A program made the position numbers and the translations under genes. Positions 55,015 to 62,681 of a DNA stretch of 64,000 bases are shown piece after piece. The DNA is from an uncultured Alphaproteobacteria bacterium. Lineage in GTDB: Bacteria; Pseudomonadota; Alphaproteobacteria; HIMB59; GCA-002718135. The DNA lies in NCBI GenBank assembly GCA_902511405.1, contig CABXEZ010000001.1, positions 48,071 through 112,070 on the forward strand, in the 5' to 3' direction. The notes beneath the pieces are model-generated. The model ran no database searches. It was not told the DNA's origin and saw nothing but the letters and a program-made list of their open reading frames with translations. Position 1 is the stretch's first letter. The number at the start of each line of letters is the position of its first letter.

Positions 55015-55761
55015 ATGAAAAATTTAATTACAATTTTTATTCTGTTATTAGCAATAAGTGTAAATGCTAATGATCTTTCATCTATACAAGAAGATTTAGT
55101 TTTAGAAAAAAATCCAGTAGTAATTATTTGGAGTCATGGGCAAACAAGACCACAAAAATCAGAAAAATGTTCTAGTCGATTTAACAAAATACCGAAAACT
55201 TTAAAATATTTAGAAAAAGAAATTAATGCGCATTTTATATTTATGTGCTCTAAATCTACAGACAACGATAATTCTCCAGGTTCATACATATACAAAAGAG
55301 TGAAACAATTGAAAAAACTCCTTACTGAAATAAATGAAATAGGCGTTAATCCTAATAATATCTTTATCAGTGGATGGTCTGCAGGAGGATGGACTGCTCT
55401 ACATATGTTTAGAGAAAATGAAAAATTATTTAACAGTGCGATTGTTTTTGCTCCTGCATTTGCTGGACCAAGACATGAAACAAAAAAATATCCGTGGTGG
55501 AGAGAGGAGGCAAGACCTGCGCATATTAAAGAAATTACAAAAGCAAAGTTTATAGATGCTTTAGTTTTTGCATACGATGATGATGAATTTAATCGCCCAG
55601 AGGAATTAAAATTCTTAACAGAACTTTATCCAAATAATGTAAATTTAATAGGATACAATTGTAAAAAAGGTCATTTAACACATGCTAAAGATTGTAAATC
55701 TAGTGAAACACAAAATCTGATTTTAAATTATATTAATGATCAGATAAATTCCAAAAATTAG
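55015..55761 (+). CDS. Secreted alpha/beta-hydrolase (cassette 1 cargo)
   Basis: 248 residues with a signal peptide (MKNLITIFILLLAISVNA). The nucleophile elbow is GWSAGG with Ser122, flanked by IFISGWSAGGWTALHMF. Candidate acid and base are in FAYDDDEFNRPEE and KKGHLTHAKDC. Several cysteines suit a periplasmic disulfide-bonded enzyme. It resembles dienelactone-hydrolase/peptidase-S9-like folds; substrate unknown. It is the only gene in cassette 1, oriented away from the tRNA. Confidence 0.72.
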   Translation: MKNLITIFILLLAISVNANDLSSIQEDLVLEKNPVVIIWSHGQTRPQKSEKCSSRFNKIPKTLKYLEKEINAHFIFMCSKSTDNDNSPGSYIYKRVKQLKKLLTEINEIGVNPNNIFISGWSAGGWTALHMFRENEKLFNSAIVFAPAFAGPRHETKKYPWWREEARPAHIKEITKAKFIDALVFAYDDDEFNRPEELKFLTELYPNNVNLIGYNCKKGHLTHAKDCKSSETQNLILNYINDQINSKN

Positions 55762-55828
55762 TATCTATTTAATAAATTCATTATTCATAAACATCGTGAA
55801 TTTTTTAAAATACGCCAAACTTTGATAT

Positions 55829-55850
55829 TTCAATATACATTCAATATACT
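55829..55850 (+). repeat. Arm-type direct repeat pair B
   Basis: TTCAATATACA followed by TTCAATATACT, period 11 bp. It starts exactly 71 bp before core copy 2, the same distance as pair D before core copy 3. Confidence 0.68.
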
Positions 55851-55899
55851 TTGTGTAGTATTTGTTGTATTGGTTAGGTTAATAGAAGCGCGTGATGAA

Positions 55900-55924
55900 T
55901 TCGAATCCCTTCGCCCGCTCCAAA
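55900..55924 (+). repeat. att core copy 2
   Basis: 25 bp identical to the tRNA-Gly 3' end (T-arm to CCA plus AA). The 16 bp before it (AAGCGCGTGATGAA-like) match the flank of copy 3 at about 11 positions but not the tRNA, as expected for an element-borne att half. Confidence 0.92.
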
Positions 55925-55957
55925 AATACTGCAATAACTTAATTTTTTGAAATTTTT

Positions 55958-55978
55958 TTCAATACACTTCAATACACT
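55958..55978 (+). repeat. Arm-type direct repeat pair C
   Basis: TTCAATACAC directly repeated (period 10 bp), beginning 58 bp after the start of core copy 2, matching pair A's position relative to core copy 1. Confidence 0.65.
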
Positions 55979-56004
55979 TGTCTTTAGTGTTAATTGGATA
56001 ACTA

Positions 56005-56619
56005 ATGAATAACAAGAATAAATCTTTTAGCAAAGAATATGAAGACACACTTGAGATTTATAGAAAATTACACTTAAATGGAACAGAGTTAGATAGCGCT
56101 AAAAATACATTTGATGGAAAATCACTCAAATTTTTTTTTCAACCAATAAAGCAGGTTATAGATCTTACAAAAAGTAACTCAATCATTGATTTTGGTTGTG
56201 GAAAGGCAAAATATTATTTTGAAGAAATTGCTGTAAAGAATAACTCCTATATCAATGTTACTAATTATTGGAATATTGAGGATGTTTATTTATACGATCC
56301 GGGTGTTACAGATTTTTCGAAATACCCAACCAAAAAAGCAGACGGGGTTATTTGTATTGATGTTGTTGAACATATACCTGAAAACGATGCTATAAGTTTT
56401 ATTGAGGAATTATTTAAACTTGCTAACAAATTTGTTTTTATAGTTATAGCATGTTATCCTGCTAAAAAAATCTTACCAGACGGAAGAAACGTTCACCTCT
56501 GCATTAAGTCCGCTAACGATTGGAAAAAGATAATTAATGACATAAGACCTAAATTTTCAAACATATCTCCATATGTTATTTGTGCGACTGAAAGAAAACA
56601 GTTTGTTGCTGTATCGTAA
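56005..56619 (+). CDS. Class I SAM-dependent methyltransferase-like protein (cassette 2 cargo)
   Basis: 204 residues. Motif I is SIIDFGCGKAKYYFEE (SAM-binding GxGxx), an acidic motif II lies in WNIEDVYLYDPG, and ADGVICIDVVEHIPENDAISFIEELF is the typical motif-IV/post region of methyltransferases of the Methyltransf_11/23 type. The substrate cannot be deduced; similar proteins occur in surface-polysaccharide clusters. It is the only gene in cassette 2, reading away from the tRNA. Confidence 0.75.
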   Translation: MNNKNKSFSKEYEDTLEIYRKLHLNGTELDSAKNTFDGKSLKFFFQPIKQVIDLTKSNSIIDFGCGKAKYYFEEIAVKNNSYINVTNYWNIEDVYLYDPGVTDFSKYPTKKADGVICIDVVEHIPENDAISFIEELFKLANKFVFIVIACYPAKKILPDGRNVHLCIKSANDWKKIINDIRPKFSNISPYVICATERKQFVAVS

Positions 56620-56641
56620 TCAACAATAAACTCAATGAAAA

Positions 56642-56663
56642 TACAATACACCTTCAATGCACT
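56642..56663 (+). repeat. Arm-type direct repeat pair D
   Basis: TACAATACACC followed by TTCAATGCACT, period 11 bp, more diverged than the other pairs. It starts exactly 71 bp before core copy 3. Confidence 0.6.
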
Positions 56664-56712
56664 TTTCTCAAAAATCGTTGAAAACTATTATAAACCTAAA
56701 GTGAGTGAAGTA

Positions 56713-56738
56713 TTCGAATCCCTTCGCCCGCTCCAAAT
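56713..56738 (+). repeat. att core copy 3 (array end)
   Basis: 26 bp identical to the tRNA-Gly 3' end. Downstream sequence has no repeat pair at +57, so this is probably the right-hand junction with older chromosomal DNA. Confidence 0.92.
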
Positions 56739-56801
56739 CTCCTAAAAACCTTGCCTGCTGTTTTTTAATTTTTTCTTAAATTTATTATATCTAATTTATT
56801 T

Positions 56802-57689
56802 TTAATAATAACCAAACTTTAACATATAATTTTTAAAATTTTTTTCAATTTTTAACTTTTGCTCTTTTGTTAATATTTTTTTCCATTGTTCTTTTTTACC
56901 TTCTCTAAAAAAATCAACCCAAGGCATAGCTTCATCAAAGCTGTTTTTGGTTTCCATGTTTTTCATATAACTAAAACTTGTTGTTTTAAGAATATTTTCT
57001 AATCTTTTGTTAGGATTATTTATTTTTACTCCAAAATTTTCATCAAAAAATTTTATTATTTTTTTAATAATTAATTCTTTGTCCATAATTAAGTCTTCAT
57101 ATTTAATAATTAACTTTGGAATACCGATATCATTTTCTGTCCACGATTTAACATGTTCACTCCACGACGAAATAAATTGAAGAGGGAATATATTCTTTGG
57201 AACTAAACTATATTTGCTTTTATTTATCCATTTTAGTACTGATAATGGGTTGGATAGAAAATCAATAGATTGATCAATGCCATAATTTGAGTGATGAGCC
57301 CAAGAAATACTTAAGTCTCTTGGGTCTCTAATTACATATATATATCCTTTTGTAATATCTTTGTTAGTAAACAAGTTATTTTTTATCGACACTAAGCATG
57401 AATGTGTTTTAAGAAAACCAAAACCTTTTTCAATTTTTAACTCTTGGTTGGTTTGAATTTTTTGCCAATACTTTGAAAGAACTTTAAGATCACCTAGATT
57501 ATAAAAATCTTCTTCATTTATTGATTTTATGAAATTTAATCTTCTTGTTGTCTCAAACAAACCGATATGTTTCATATCTTCAAATTCAACCTTTCCCTCT
57601 TTTGAAAAAAATAAGCCTGTAAGGATAGCTCTTACCAAAGTGTTTCCACTTTTGGGGTAGGAACTTATCCAAAATATATTTTTATTCAT
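56802..57689 (-). CDS. Sulfotransferase-domain protein
   Basis: 295 residues with the PAPS 5'-phosphosulfate loop YPKSGNT (11-17) and the 3'-phosphate motif VIRDPRDLSISWAHH, then KYEDLIMD and the C-terminal FREGKKEQWKKILT typical of Sulfotransfer_1. It likely sulfates a surface glycan or small molecule. First gene beyond the array, on the opposite strand. Confidence 0.87.
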   Translation of the reverse strand: MNKNIFWISSYPKSGNTLVRAILTGLFFSKEGKVEFEDMKHIGLFETTRRLNFIKSINEEDFYNLGDLKVLSKYWQKIQTNQELKIEKGFGFLKTHSCLVSIKNNLFTNKDITKGYIYVIRDPRDLSISWAHHSNYGIDQSIDFLSNPLSVLKWINKSKYSLVPKNIFPLQFISSWSEHVKSWTENDIGIPKLIIKYEDLIMDKELIIKKIIKFFDENFGVKINNPNKRLENILKTTSFSYMKNMETKNSFDEAMPWVDFFREGKKEQWKKILTKEQKLKIEKNFKNYMLKFGYY

Positions 57690-57753
57690 TATTAGTTTGT
57701 TTTGTTAGATGAGATTAGCATTAAAATTTAAATAGATAAGTTTTTATAATATT

Positions 57754-58404
57754 TTAGCTTTTAACAATATTTTTATAACCTACTTGGTAGTGAGAAAAGA
57801 ATAAATCTGCATTGACTGACCTCGCGTACTCATGAATAAGATACCCCTTTCCCCCCACGCTTGCATCTTTTATAAATTTAAAATTATTTTTCTCATCTCT
57901 GTAACCTAATAAGTTTATTGGAGCATCATCAACCACAACTAAAGTATTTTTATTAATATAGGGTATTGATGCGGTAAGTTCTTTTAGATGATGAGCCGAG
58001 GACTCTAGAGGATAATCCCAATTTACATCAAATGAATCTAAATATAATAAAGACAGCTTATTATTATAACCAACTTGATTGTGAAAATCAGAAATAAATT
58101 TAACGCTATCTTCTTTTTTTAAATATACTTTATCACTTACTAATGATTTACATAAATTTACATTTTGTTCGTTTATGTCAACTGAATAAACTCTCGACCC
58201 ATTCCCTCTGGATTGAGTGTATTTATCAAATATTAGAGTAGATTGACCATCTCCTGAAAAATTATCAATTTTCCTTAAACAGCCAGTTTCAAGAATAATT
58301 ATAGGATCAGGCAAATCATCAAGATATTTAATTATTTTTTTAAAGGATATTGCTCTTTTATCTAATTTGGACAGCACTTCATCAAACCAAATTTTAAAAT
58401 TCAT
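57754..58404 (-). CDS. Class I methyltransferase-like protein (Methyltransf_24 type)
   Basis: 216 residues. ILETGCLRKIDNFSGDGQST is a SAM-binding region like that of macrocin/cephalosporin-hydroxylase-type methyltransferases, followed by VYSVDINEQNV and LLYLDSFDV, an acidic metal-site candidate, and VVVDDAP. The acceptor is unknown. Lies between the sulfotransferase and a glycosyltransferase-like gene on the same strand. Confidence 0.68.
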   Translation of the reverse strand: MNFKIWFDEVLSKLDKRAISFKKIIKYLDDLPDPIIILETGCLRKIDNFSGDGQSTLIFDKYTQSRGNGSRVYSVDINEQNVNLCKSLVSDKVYLKKEDSVKFISDFHNQVGYNNKLSLLYLDSFDVNWDYPLESSAHHLKELTASIPYINKNTLVVVDDAPINLLGYRDEKNNFKFIKDASVGGKGYLIHEYARSVNADLFFSHYQVGYKNIVKS

Positions 58405-58444
58405 TATGAGATCATATATTAAAAGTTAATTTATTCAAATTTAC

Positions 58445-59470
58445 TTATATTTCTTTTATCAAATCATTAACAACTGACTGCCAGTCTAACGAAGAAGATT
58501 GACGAAGTAAAAAGTGATTTTTATATTCCACACTTCTTTTTTCGCTGTATCCCCAATAGAATGAGCTTGGATAGCTTAAAAGAAGGTAGTTTTTTTTACC
58601 ATGATATCCAGCTATATGAGTTATAGCACTATCAATAGATATTAGAAATTTAAGTGAACTAACAATATTAAACGTATCTTTAAAAATAAAATTATTATCA
58701 AAATTATCAATAATGTTTACGTTTGAAAAATTTGAAAAAAATTTTTTTTCACATTCATCAATTGGTTTTTGTAAAATTAAAAACTTTATATTTTTCTTTT
58801 TTATAAAAAGTTTTTCAAATAATTTATAATCTATTGACTTTTTTTCACTTGTATCTGTTTTATATGTAAGCCCAACACAATTGCTAAAATCTATTATATC
58901 TTTGTTAGGCTCAATTAGGTAATTATAGTCAAAATCATTATGTTTTAGGGGGTTGTAGTTAATTATTCGGGGTATTTCATTAAGGGGTAAATGCCAACTA
59001 AAACCACTAGCATCTTTAGTTATAAGGTTTTTATTTCTTAAAAGATGGCTCATTTTACTATCATATATTTTAAATTTTATTGACTTATTAAAATATTTTA
59101 TAAGTCTTAGTTGGTATATAAAGTCTCCATACCCTCCATCATTCCAAATAAGAACTTTTTCATCATTTTTAATTTGGCCAAAGTCAATTAAGTATTTAAT
59201 TTTATTATTTTGATTATTAATTTTTTCAAATTTCTGAGAGTTTTTTAACCAATTATATGCAAAGTTTTTCCATCCCGCTTCATAATGTCCAAGTGATAAT
59301 TGAATCCAACTTGTCCTTTTCCTTATAAAAAGCTGATCTTTAGTATTAAGTTTTTTAAAAAAATCTGATCTTAAAATTTTTTCTAAATTAGGTAAGGCAT
59401 CATAATAGAAGCCTGAGTCCATTTTTTTAAGGGAACTTTCTATAAATCTGCGAAAATCTTCAAGTTCCAT
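58445..59470 (-). CDS. TPR-containing GT9/heptosyltransferase-like glycosyltransferase
   Basis: 341 residues. An N-terminal helical part (DSGFYYDALPNLEKIL...LSLGHYEAGWKNF) resembles one or two TPR units; then VLIWNDGGYGDFIYQLRLIKYF parallels the WxxxGxGDxIqf motif, and ISIDSAITHIAGYHGKKNYLLL the nucleotide-sugar-binding end (DTAxxHlAG) of GT9-like enzymes. Closest to the TPR-glycosyltransferase proteins found in flagellin or surface glycosylation loci. Acceptor unknown. Confidence 0.65.
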   Translation of the reverse strand: MELEDFRRFIESSLKKMDSGFYYDALPNLEKILRSDFFKKLNTKDQLFIRKRTSWIQLSLGHYEAGWKNFAYNWLKNSQKFEKINNQNNKIKYLIDFGQIKNDEKVLIWNDGGYGDFIYQLRLIKYFNKSIKFKIYDSKMSHLLRNKNLITKDASGFSWHLPLNEIPRIINYNPLKHNDFDYNYLIEPNKDIIDFSNCVGLTYKTDTSEKKSIDYKLFEKLFIKKKNIKFLILQKPIDECEKKFFSNFSNVNIIDNFDNNFIFKDTFNIVSSLKFLISIDSAITHIAGYHGKKNYLLLSYPSSFYWGYSEKRSVEYKNHFLLRQSSSLDWQSVVNDLIKEI

Positions 59471-59652
59471 ATTTGTTATTAATAAGATTAGATTCTATTT
59501 TAAAATATATAATAATTTTATCAATATAATATTTATACTAATCAAGTATCAGCTATTACTCTTGTTAACTAAATACTTTATTTTTAATTTGTACAAATTA
59601 ATTATTAATTATATATTTTTATAATTGTAATCAAAATATAATGTGATCATAA

Positions 59653-60375
59653 ATGATTAATAAGCACTTAATTTTACAAATTGATATTGGTAATGGGACT
59701 CAATGGGGTGAAAGTAAAACAATTGATCCAATAAGAAAGATTTTTATTCCCTCAGTTAAAAAATATTGTGAAAAGTTTGATTACGATTATCTTTTAATTC
59801 ACGAGAGTGAATATGAAAAAAAATATGGAGAATTTGATTTTTTAGCAACTAAGTTTAAGCATTATTCATTTGAAAGATATTTTCATTTTAATAATAATTA
59901 TGATTATACCATCTACATTGATAATGACGTTTACATTTTTCCTGACGCTGAACGGTTACCTGAATTTAATGGATTAGGAAATGTAAGAGAACCAGAAGGA
60001 AATTCATCTAGAATTTTTAGAGAGATAAACAACCTGGATAATACATATGGATATTTTAATTCTGGTGTCACTTTTTGTGATAATCTAACAGCAAAACAAT
60101 TGTCTTCATATATGATTCAGAGGTTAGAAAAAAAACATAGACCTAAAGGAAAAAATTCTGATAACATGTTGCTTAATGAGTTTATTATTGAAAATAAAAA
60201 GATATTTACAGAAATTGGAAGTGAATGGAACTACATGCCTTTTTTAGCGAATTCAAAAAAAATAAATAAGCCTAATTTTTTTCATTTTGTTGGTATTATG
60301 GGAAAAGAAATAATAAACAAACTTCAGGATAAAAATATTAATATTGAGGTTTTCCTGAATAAAATTAGAGAATAA
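59653..60375 (+). CDS. GT-A-fold glycosyltransferase-like protein
   Basis: 240 residues. YTIYIDNDVYIFPDAERL contains the DxD-type metal/nucleotide site (Asp-Asn-Asp), preceded by the sugar-nucleotide region FDYDYLLIHESEYE, and followed by YGYFNSGVTFC and NFFHFVG, as in GT8-like/nucleotide-diphospho-sugar transferases. Substrate unknown. Only plus-strand gene of this island; about 180 bp of very AT-rich, apparently empty DNA precedes it. Confidence 0.6.
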   Translation: MINKHLILQIDIGNGTQWGESKTIDPIRKIFIPSVKKYCEKFDYDYLLIHESEYEKKYGEFDFLATKFKHYSFERYFHFNNNYDYTIYIDNDVYIFPDAERLPEFNGLGNVREPEGNSSRIFREINNLDNTYGYFNSGVTFCDNLTAKQLSSYMIQRLEKKHRPKGKNSDNMLLNEFIIENKKIFTEIGSEWNYMPFLANSKKINKPNFFHFVGIMGKEIINKLQDKNINIEVFLNKIRE

Positions 60376-60397
60376 ATTATTGCTTAGTTTTAGGTTT

Positions 60398-60997
60398 CTA
60401 ATTTCGCTCTAAAGATAGATTAAAACTTATTACAATTCTTTTTTCATTCGACAAATTAGGGTTTACCGAATGTTCTAAATAGCTTGGAAATAATACTAGC
60501 ATTCCTGGTTCGGGCTTGACTGAATTAACGGTTGCATTAAGATTATTTGGAGATTTTGATATTGGGTGATTATGAACTGGAGCCGGTCTTGGGTCATAAA
60601 AAACAATATCACCGCAATTATCGTGAGCAGAAACATAATATGCCGCACTTAAATCACTATTACTATGATGATGTTTTTGATTCCATGCATCTTTTTCATT
60701 TATTATAGCCCAAACGCTTTTTATTTTAACAGACTGGTTTGCTAGGTCCCAACCCATATCATTCAAAGCAGTGTTTATGTTGTTTTTAATAGAATTTATA
60801 AAATTTATTGGTTGTTCATCCTTCATATTAAAGTCTTCTGAGTGCCATCCTTTAAAATTACTTTTTAAAATTCCCTCAGGATTGTTATTTTGCAAATCAA
60901 TTATATATTTGAGCATTTTTTGATTTGTTTTTTCATAATTATCAATTTTTGAAGCCCAAATTGGAGTTGAAAAAAATAAATGCATATTACTGTTCAT
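60398..60997 (-). CDS. TIGR02466-type 2-oxoglutarate/Fe(II) oxygenase
   Basis: 199 residues. The double-stranded beta-helix core has candidate iron ligands in NQKHHHSNSDLSAAYYV and FPSYLEHSVNPN, with the 2OG-binding arginine in EKRIVISFN. CGDIVFYDPRP and PEPGMLVLFPSYL are the family signature. These proteins are common in marine bacteria and cyanophage; the substrate is unknown. Confidence 0.78.
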   Translation of the reverse strand: MNSNMHLFFSTPIWASKIDNYEKTNQKMLKYIIDLQNNNPEGILKSNFKGWHSEDFNMKDEQPINFINSIKNNINTALNDMGWDLANQSVKIKSVWAIINEKDAWNQKHHHSNSDLSAAYYVSAHDNCGDIVFYDPRPAPVHNHPISKSPNNLNATVNSVKPEPGMLVLFPSYLEHSVNPNLSNEKRIVISFNLSLERN

Positions 60998-61032
60998 ATT
61001 ATAAATTTTAATAAATATATATAATTATATTT

Positions 61033-61176
61033 TTAAACCTTGTACTTATTTTTAAAATATTTTTTAGTTAATATAAGGTTTTTATTAATTCTTTTTTCAA
61101 AAAATTTAAAATTTTTTCTCCCACTTGCTATATCAGGAAATTTTTTAAGAATAATTGCAATGTAATTAATTTTCAT
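61033..61176 (-). CDS. Possible 47-residue basic small protein after purH
   Basis: An ATG six bases beyond the purH stop opens a short Lys-rich frame (MKINYIAIILKKFPDIASGR...). There is no clear ribosome binding site and no family I recognise. It could be a small protein or chance coding in AT-rich DNA. Confidence 0.25.
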   Translation of the reverse strand: MKINYIAIILKKFPDIASGRKNFKFFEKRINKNLILTKKYFKNKYKV

Positions 61177-61181
61177 TAGTT

Positions 61182-62681
61182 TTAATGTTTGAAAACTCTG
61201 TGCTTAATAAAATAAAGAGATGCATTTTTTTTGTTTGCATAGTCTATAACTTTTTTATCATTTATAGAACCGCTTGGTTGAATTATACCTGCGCATTTTA
61301 GTTTTAATAACCTTTGTATGTTATCAGTAAATGGAAAAAAAGCATCAGATGCACAAACAAAGTATTTGTGTTTAAAAAATTTACGGTATTTCATTATTGC
61401 AATTTTTGTTGAATCTGCTCTACTCATTTGTCCTGCCCCAATACCAAGAGTTTGTTTATTATTTGCTAAAACTATCGCATTAGATTTAACATGTTTAGCA
61501 ACTTTATAAGCAAAAATTAAATCATCCAATATCTTGTTAGGTGATTTCTTTTTTGAGACCAATTTAATTTTAGATTTTGAAATTTTATATGAATTGAATT
61601 CTTGGTATAAAACTCCAGAGTTTACGGATTTATGTATCTTATTGTTTTTTTCTTTTAACTCAGAAGAGTCAATTATTATTAGTCTTTTCTTTGATTTAAG
61701 AGTTTTTAGAGATTCTTTGTTAAACTTACTTGCTACTACAACTTCATAAAAATTGTTAATGAGTATTTTGGCTAGTTCACTATCTATTTTTCTATTAAAT
61801 AAAACAACCCCTCCAAAAGCGCTTAAAGGATCAGACCCTAGAGCTTTGAGGTAAGCATTTTTTATGTTTTCAGCTGATGCTACACCACATGGGTTATTGT
61901 GTTTTATAATTACACAAGTAGGTTCATTAAATTCATTTAAACAACTCAACCCCTCACTTATATCTAAAATATTATTATAGCCTAAATCTTTACCTCCAAG
62001 TTGAGACGTAAAAAGATTAGATTTAGTTTTTGCTAAATAATAAGCTTTTTGATTAGGGTTCTCGCCATATTTAATTTTAATTTTATTATTTTTTACTCTC
62101 TTTTTATTTCCATTAAACCATTTAAAAATAGATAAATCATAATCGCTGGTTAATTTAAAATTATTTTCTGCCATTTTTTTTCTAAAAGCTAACGTAGTAA
62201 AGCCTTTATTTTTTATTAATTCATTAACGAGGTGATCGTAAAATTTTTTATCACATATTGTTGTCACAGACTCAAAATTTTTACTAGCTGACCTTATCAT
62301 TGAGGGACCACCAATATCTATCATTTCTATTTTATTTTCTGAATTTTCTTTATCTGATATTTTTGTAAATGGATAAAAATTTACAATTACAAAATCTATA
62401 ATTGGAAATCTAAGTTTTTTAAAAGTTTTTTCATGTTTAGGGTTGTTTCTTTTGTATAAAACTGAAGCATGAATTTTGGGATTTAGAGTTTTTACCCTTC
62501 CATCTAAGATTTCTTTAAATTTTGTTAAATTTGATATTTCTGTACATTTGCAACCAAGAGAATTAATTTTTTTTGCTGTAGCTCCTGTAGATATAATTCC
62601 AATATTAAATTTATTAAATACCTGGCATATTTTTCTAAGTGAAGACTTGTCGTAAACAGATATAAGGGCGTTTCTTTTCAT
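61182..62681 (-). CDS. purH: Bifunctional AICAR transformylase/IMP cyclohydrolase
   Basis: Last two steps of IMP synthesis. From the ATG at 62681 it has 499 residues, slightly short of the usual ~520. N-terminal cyclohydrolase: ISVYDKSSLRKI, ISTGATAKKI, ILDGRVKTLNPKIHASVLY. C-terminal transformylase: IIKHNNPCGVASA with the catalytic Lys-His, SDPLSAFGGVV, and ASDAFFPFTDNIQRLLKLKCAGIIQPSGS. The chosen start gives an ATGA overlap with the heparinase gene. Confidence 0.95.
   Translation of the reverse strand: MKRNALISVYDKSSLRKICQVFNKFNIGIISTGATAKKINSLGCKCTEISNLTKFKEILDGRVKTLNPKIHASVLYKRNNPKHEKTFKKLRFPIIDFVIVNFYPFTKISDKENSENKIEMIDIGGPSMIRSASKNFESVTTICDKKFYDHLVNELIKNKGFTTLAFRKKMAENNFKLTSDYDLSIFKWFNGNKKRVKNNKIKIKYGENPNQKAYYLAKTKSNLFTSQLGGKDLGYNNILDISEGLSCLNEFNEPTCVIIKHNNPCGVASAENIKNAYLKALGSDPLSAFGGVVLFNRKIDSELAKILINNFYEVVVASKFNKESLKTLKSKKRLIIIDSSELKEKNNKIHKSVNSGVLYQEFNSYKISKSKIKLVSKKKSPNKILDDLIFAYKVAKHVKSNAIVLANNKQTLGIGAGQMSRADSTKIAIMKYRKFFKHKYFVCASDAFFPFTDNIQRLLKLKCAGIIQPSGSINDKKVIDYANKKNASLYFIKHRVFKH

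Larger units (their letters stand above)
54920..55899 (+). mobile_element. tRNA-seated single-gene cassette 1 (980 bp), no integrase
   Basis: From core 1 to core 2 the order is: core, 57 bp to a pair of ~11-bp direct repeats, one gene (secreted alpha/beta hydrolase), a second repeat pair, then 71 bp to the next core. This resembles an integrated element with core and arm-type recombinase sites but no recombinase of its own, like a cis-mobilisable element. Mobility is inferred from structure only. Confidence 0.72.
55900..56712 (+). mobile_element. tRNA-seated single-gene cassette 2 (813 bp), no integrase
   Basis: Same plan as cassette 1: core, 58 bp to repeat pair C, one gene (SAM methyltransferase), repeat pair D, 71 bp, next core. 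Tandem to cassette 1 and in the same orientation, suggesting stepwise integration at the same tRNA site. After core copy 3 no further repeat pair is found at the expected place, so the array ends there. Confidence 0.72.

Noticed and set aside
54977..56663. CRISPR-like or tandem-satellite interpretation of the CAATAYAC repeats
   Set aside because: Units occur only in pairs hundreds of bases apart and at fixed distance from the tRNA-like cores; there are no regular spacers and no cas genes.
56739..56801. A third cassette beyond core copy 3
   Set aside because: No repeat pair at the expected +57 position and no further core copy noticed up to purH.
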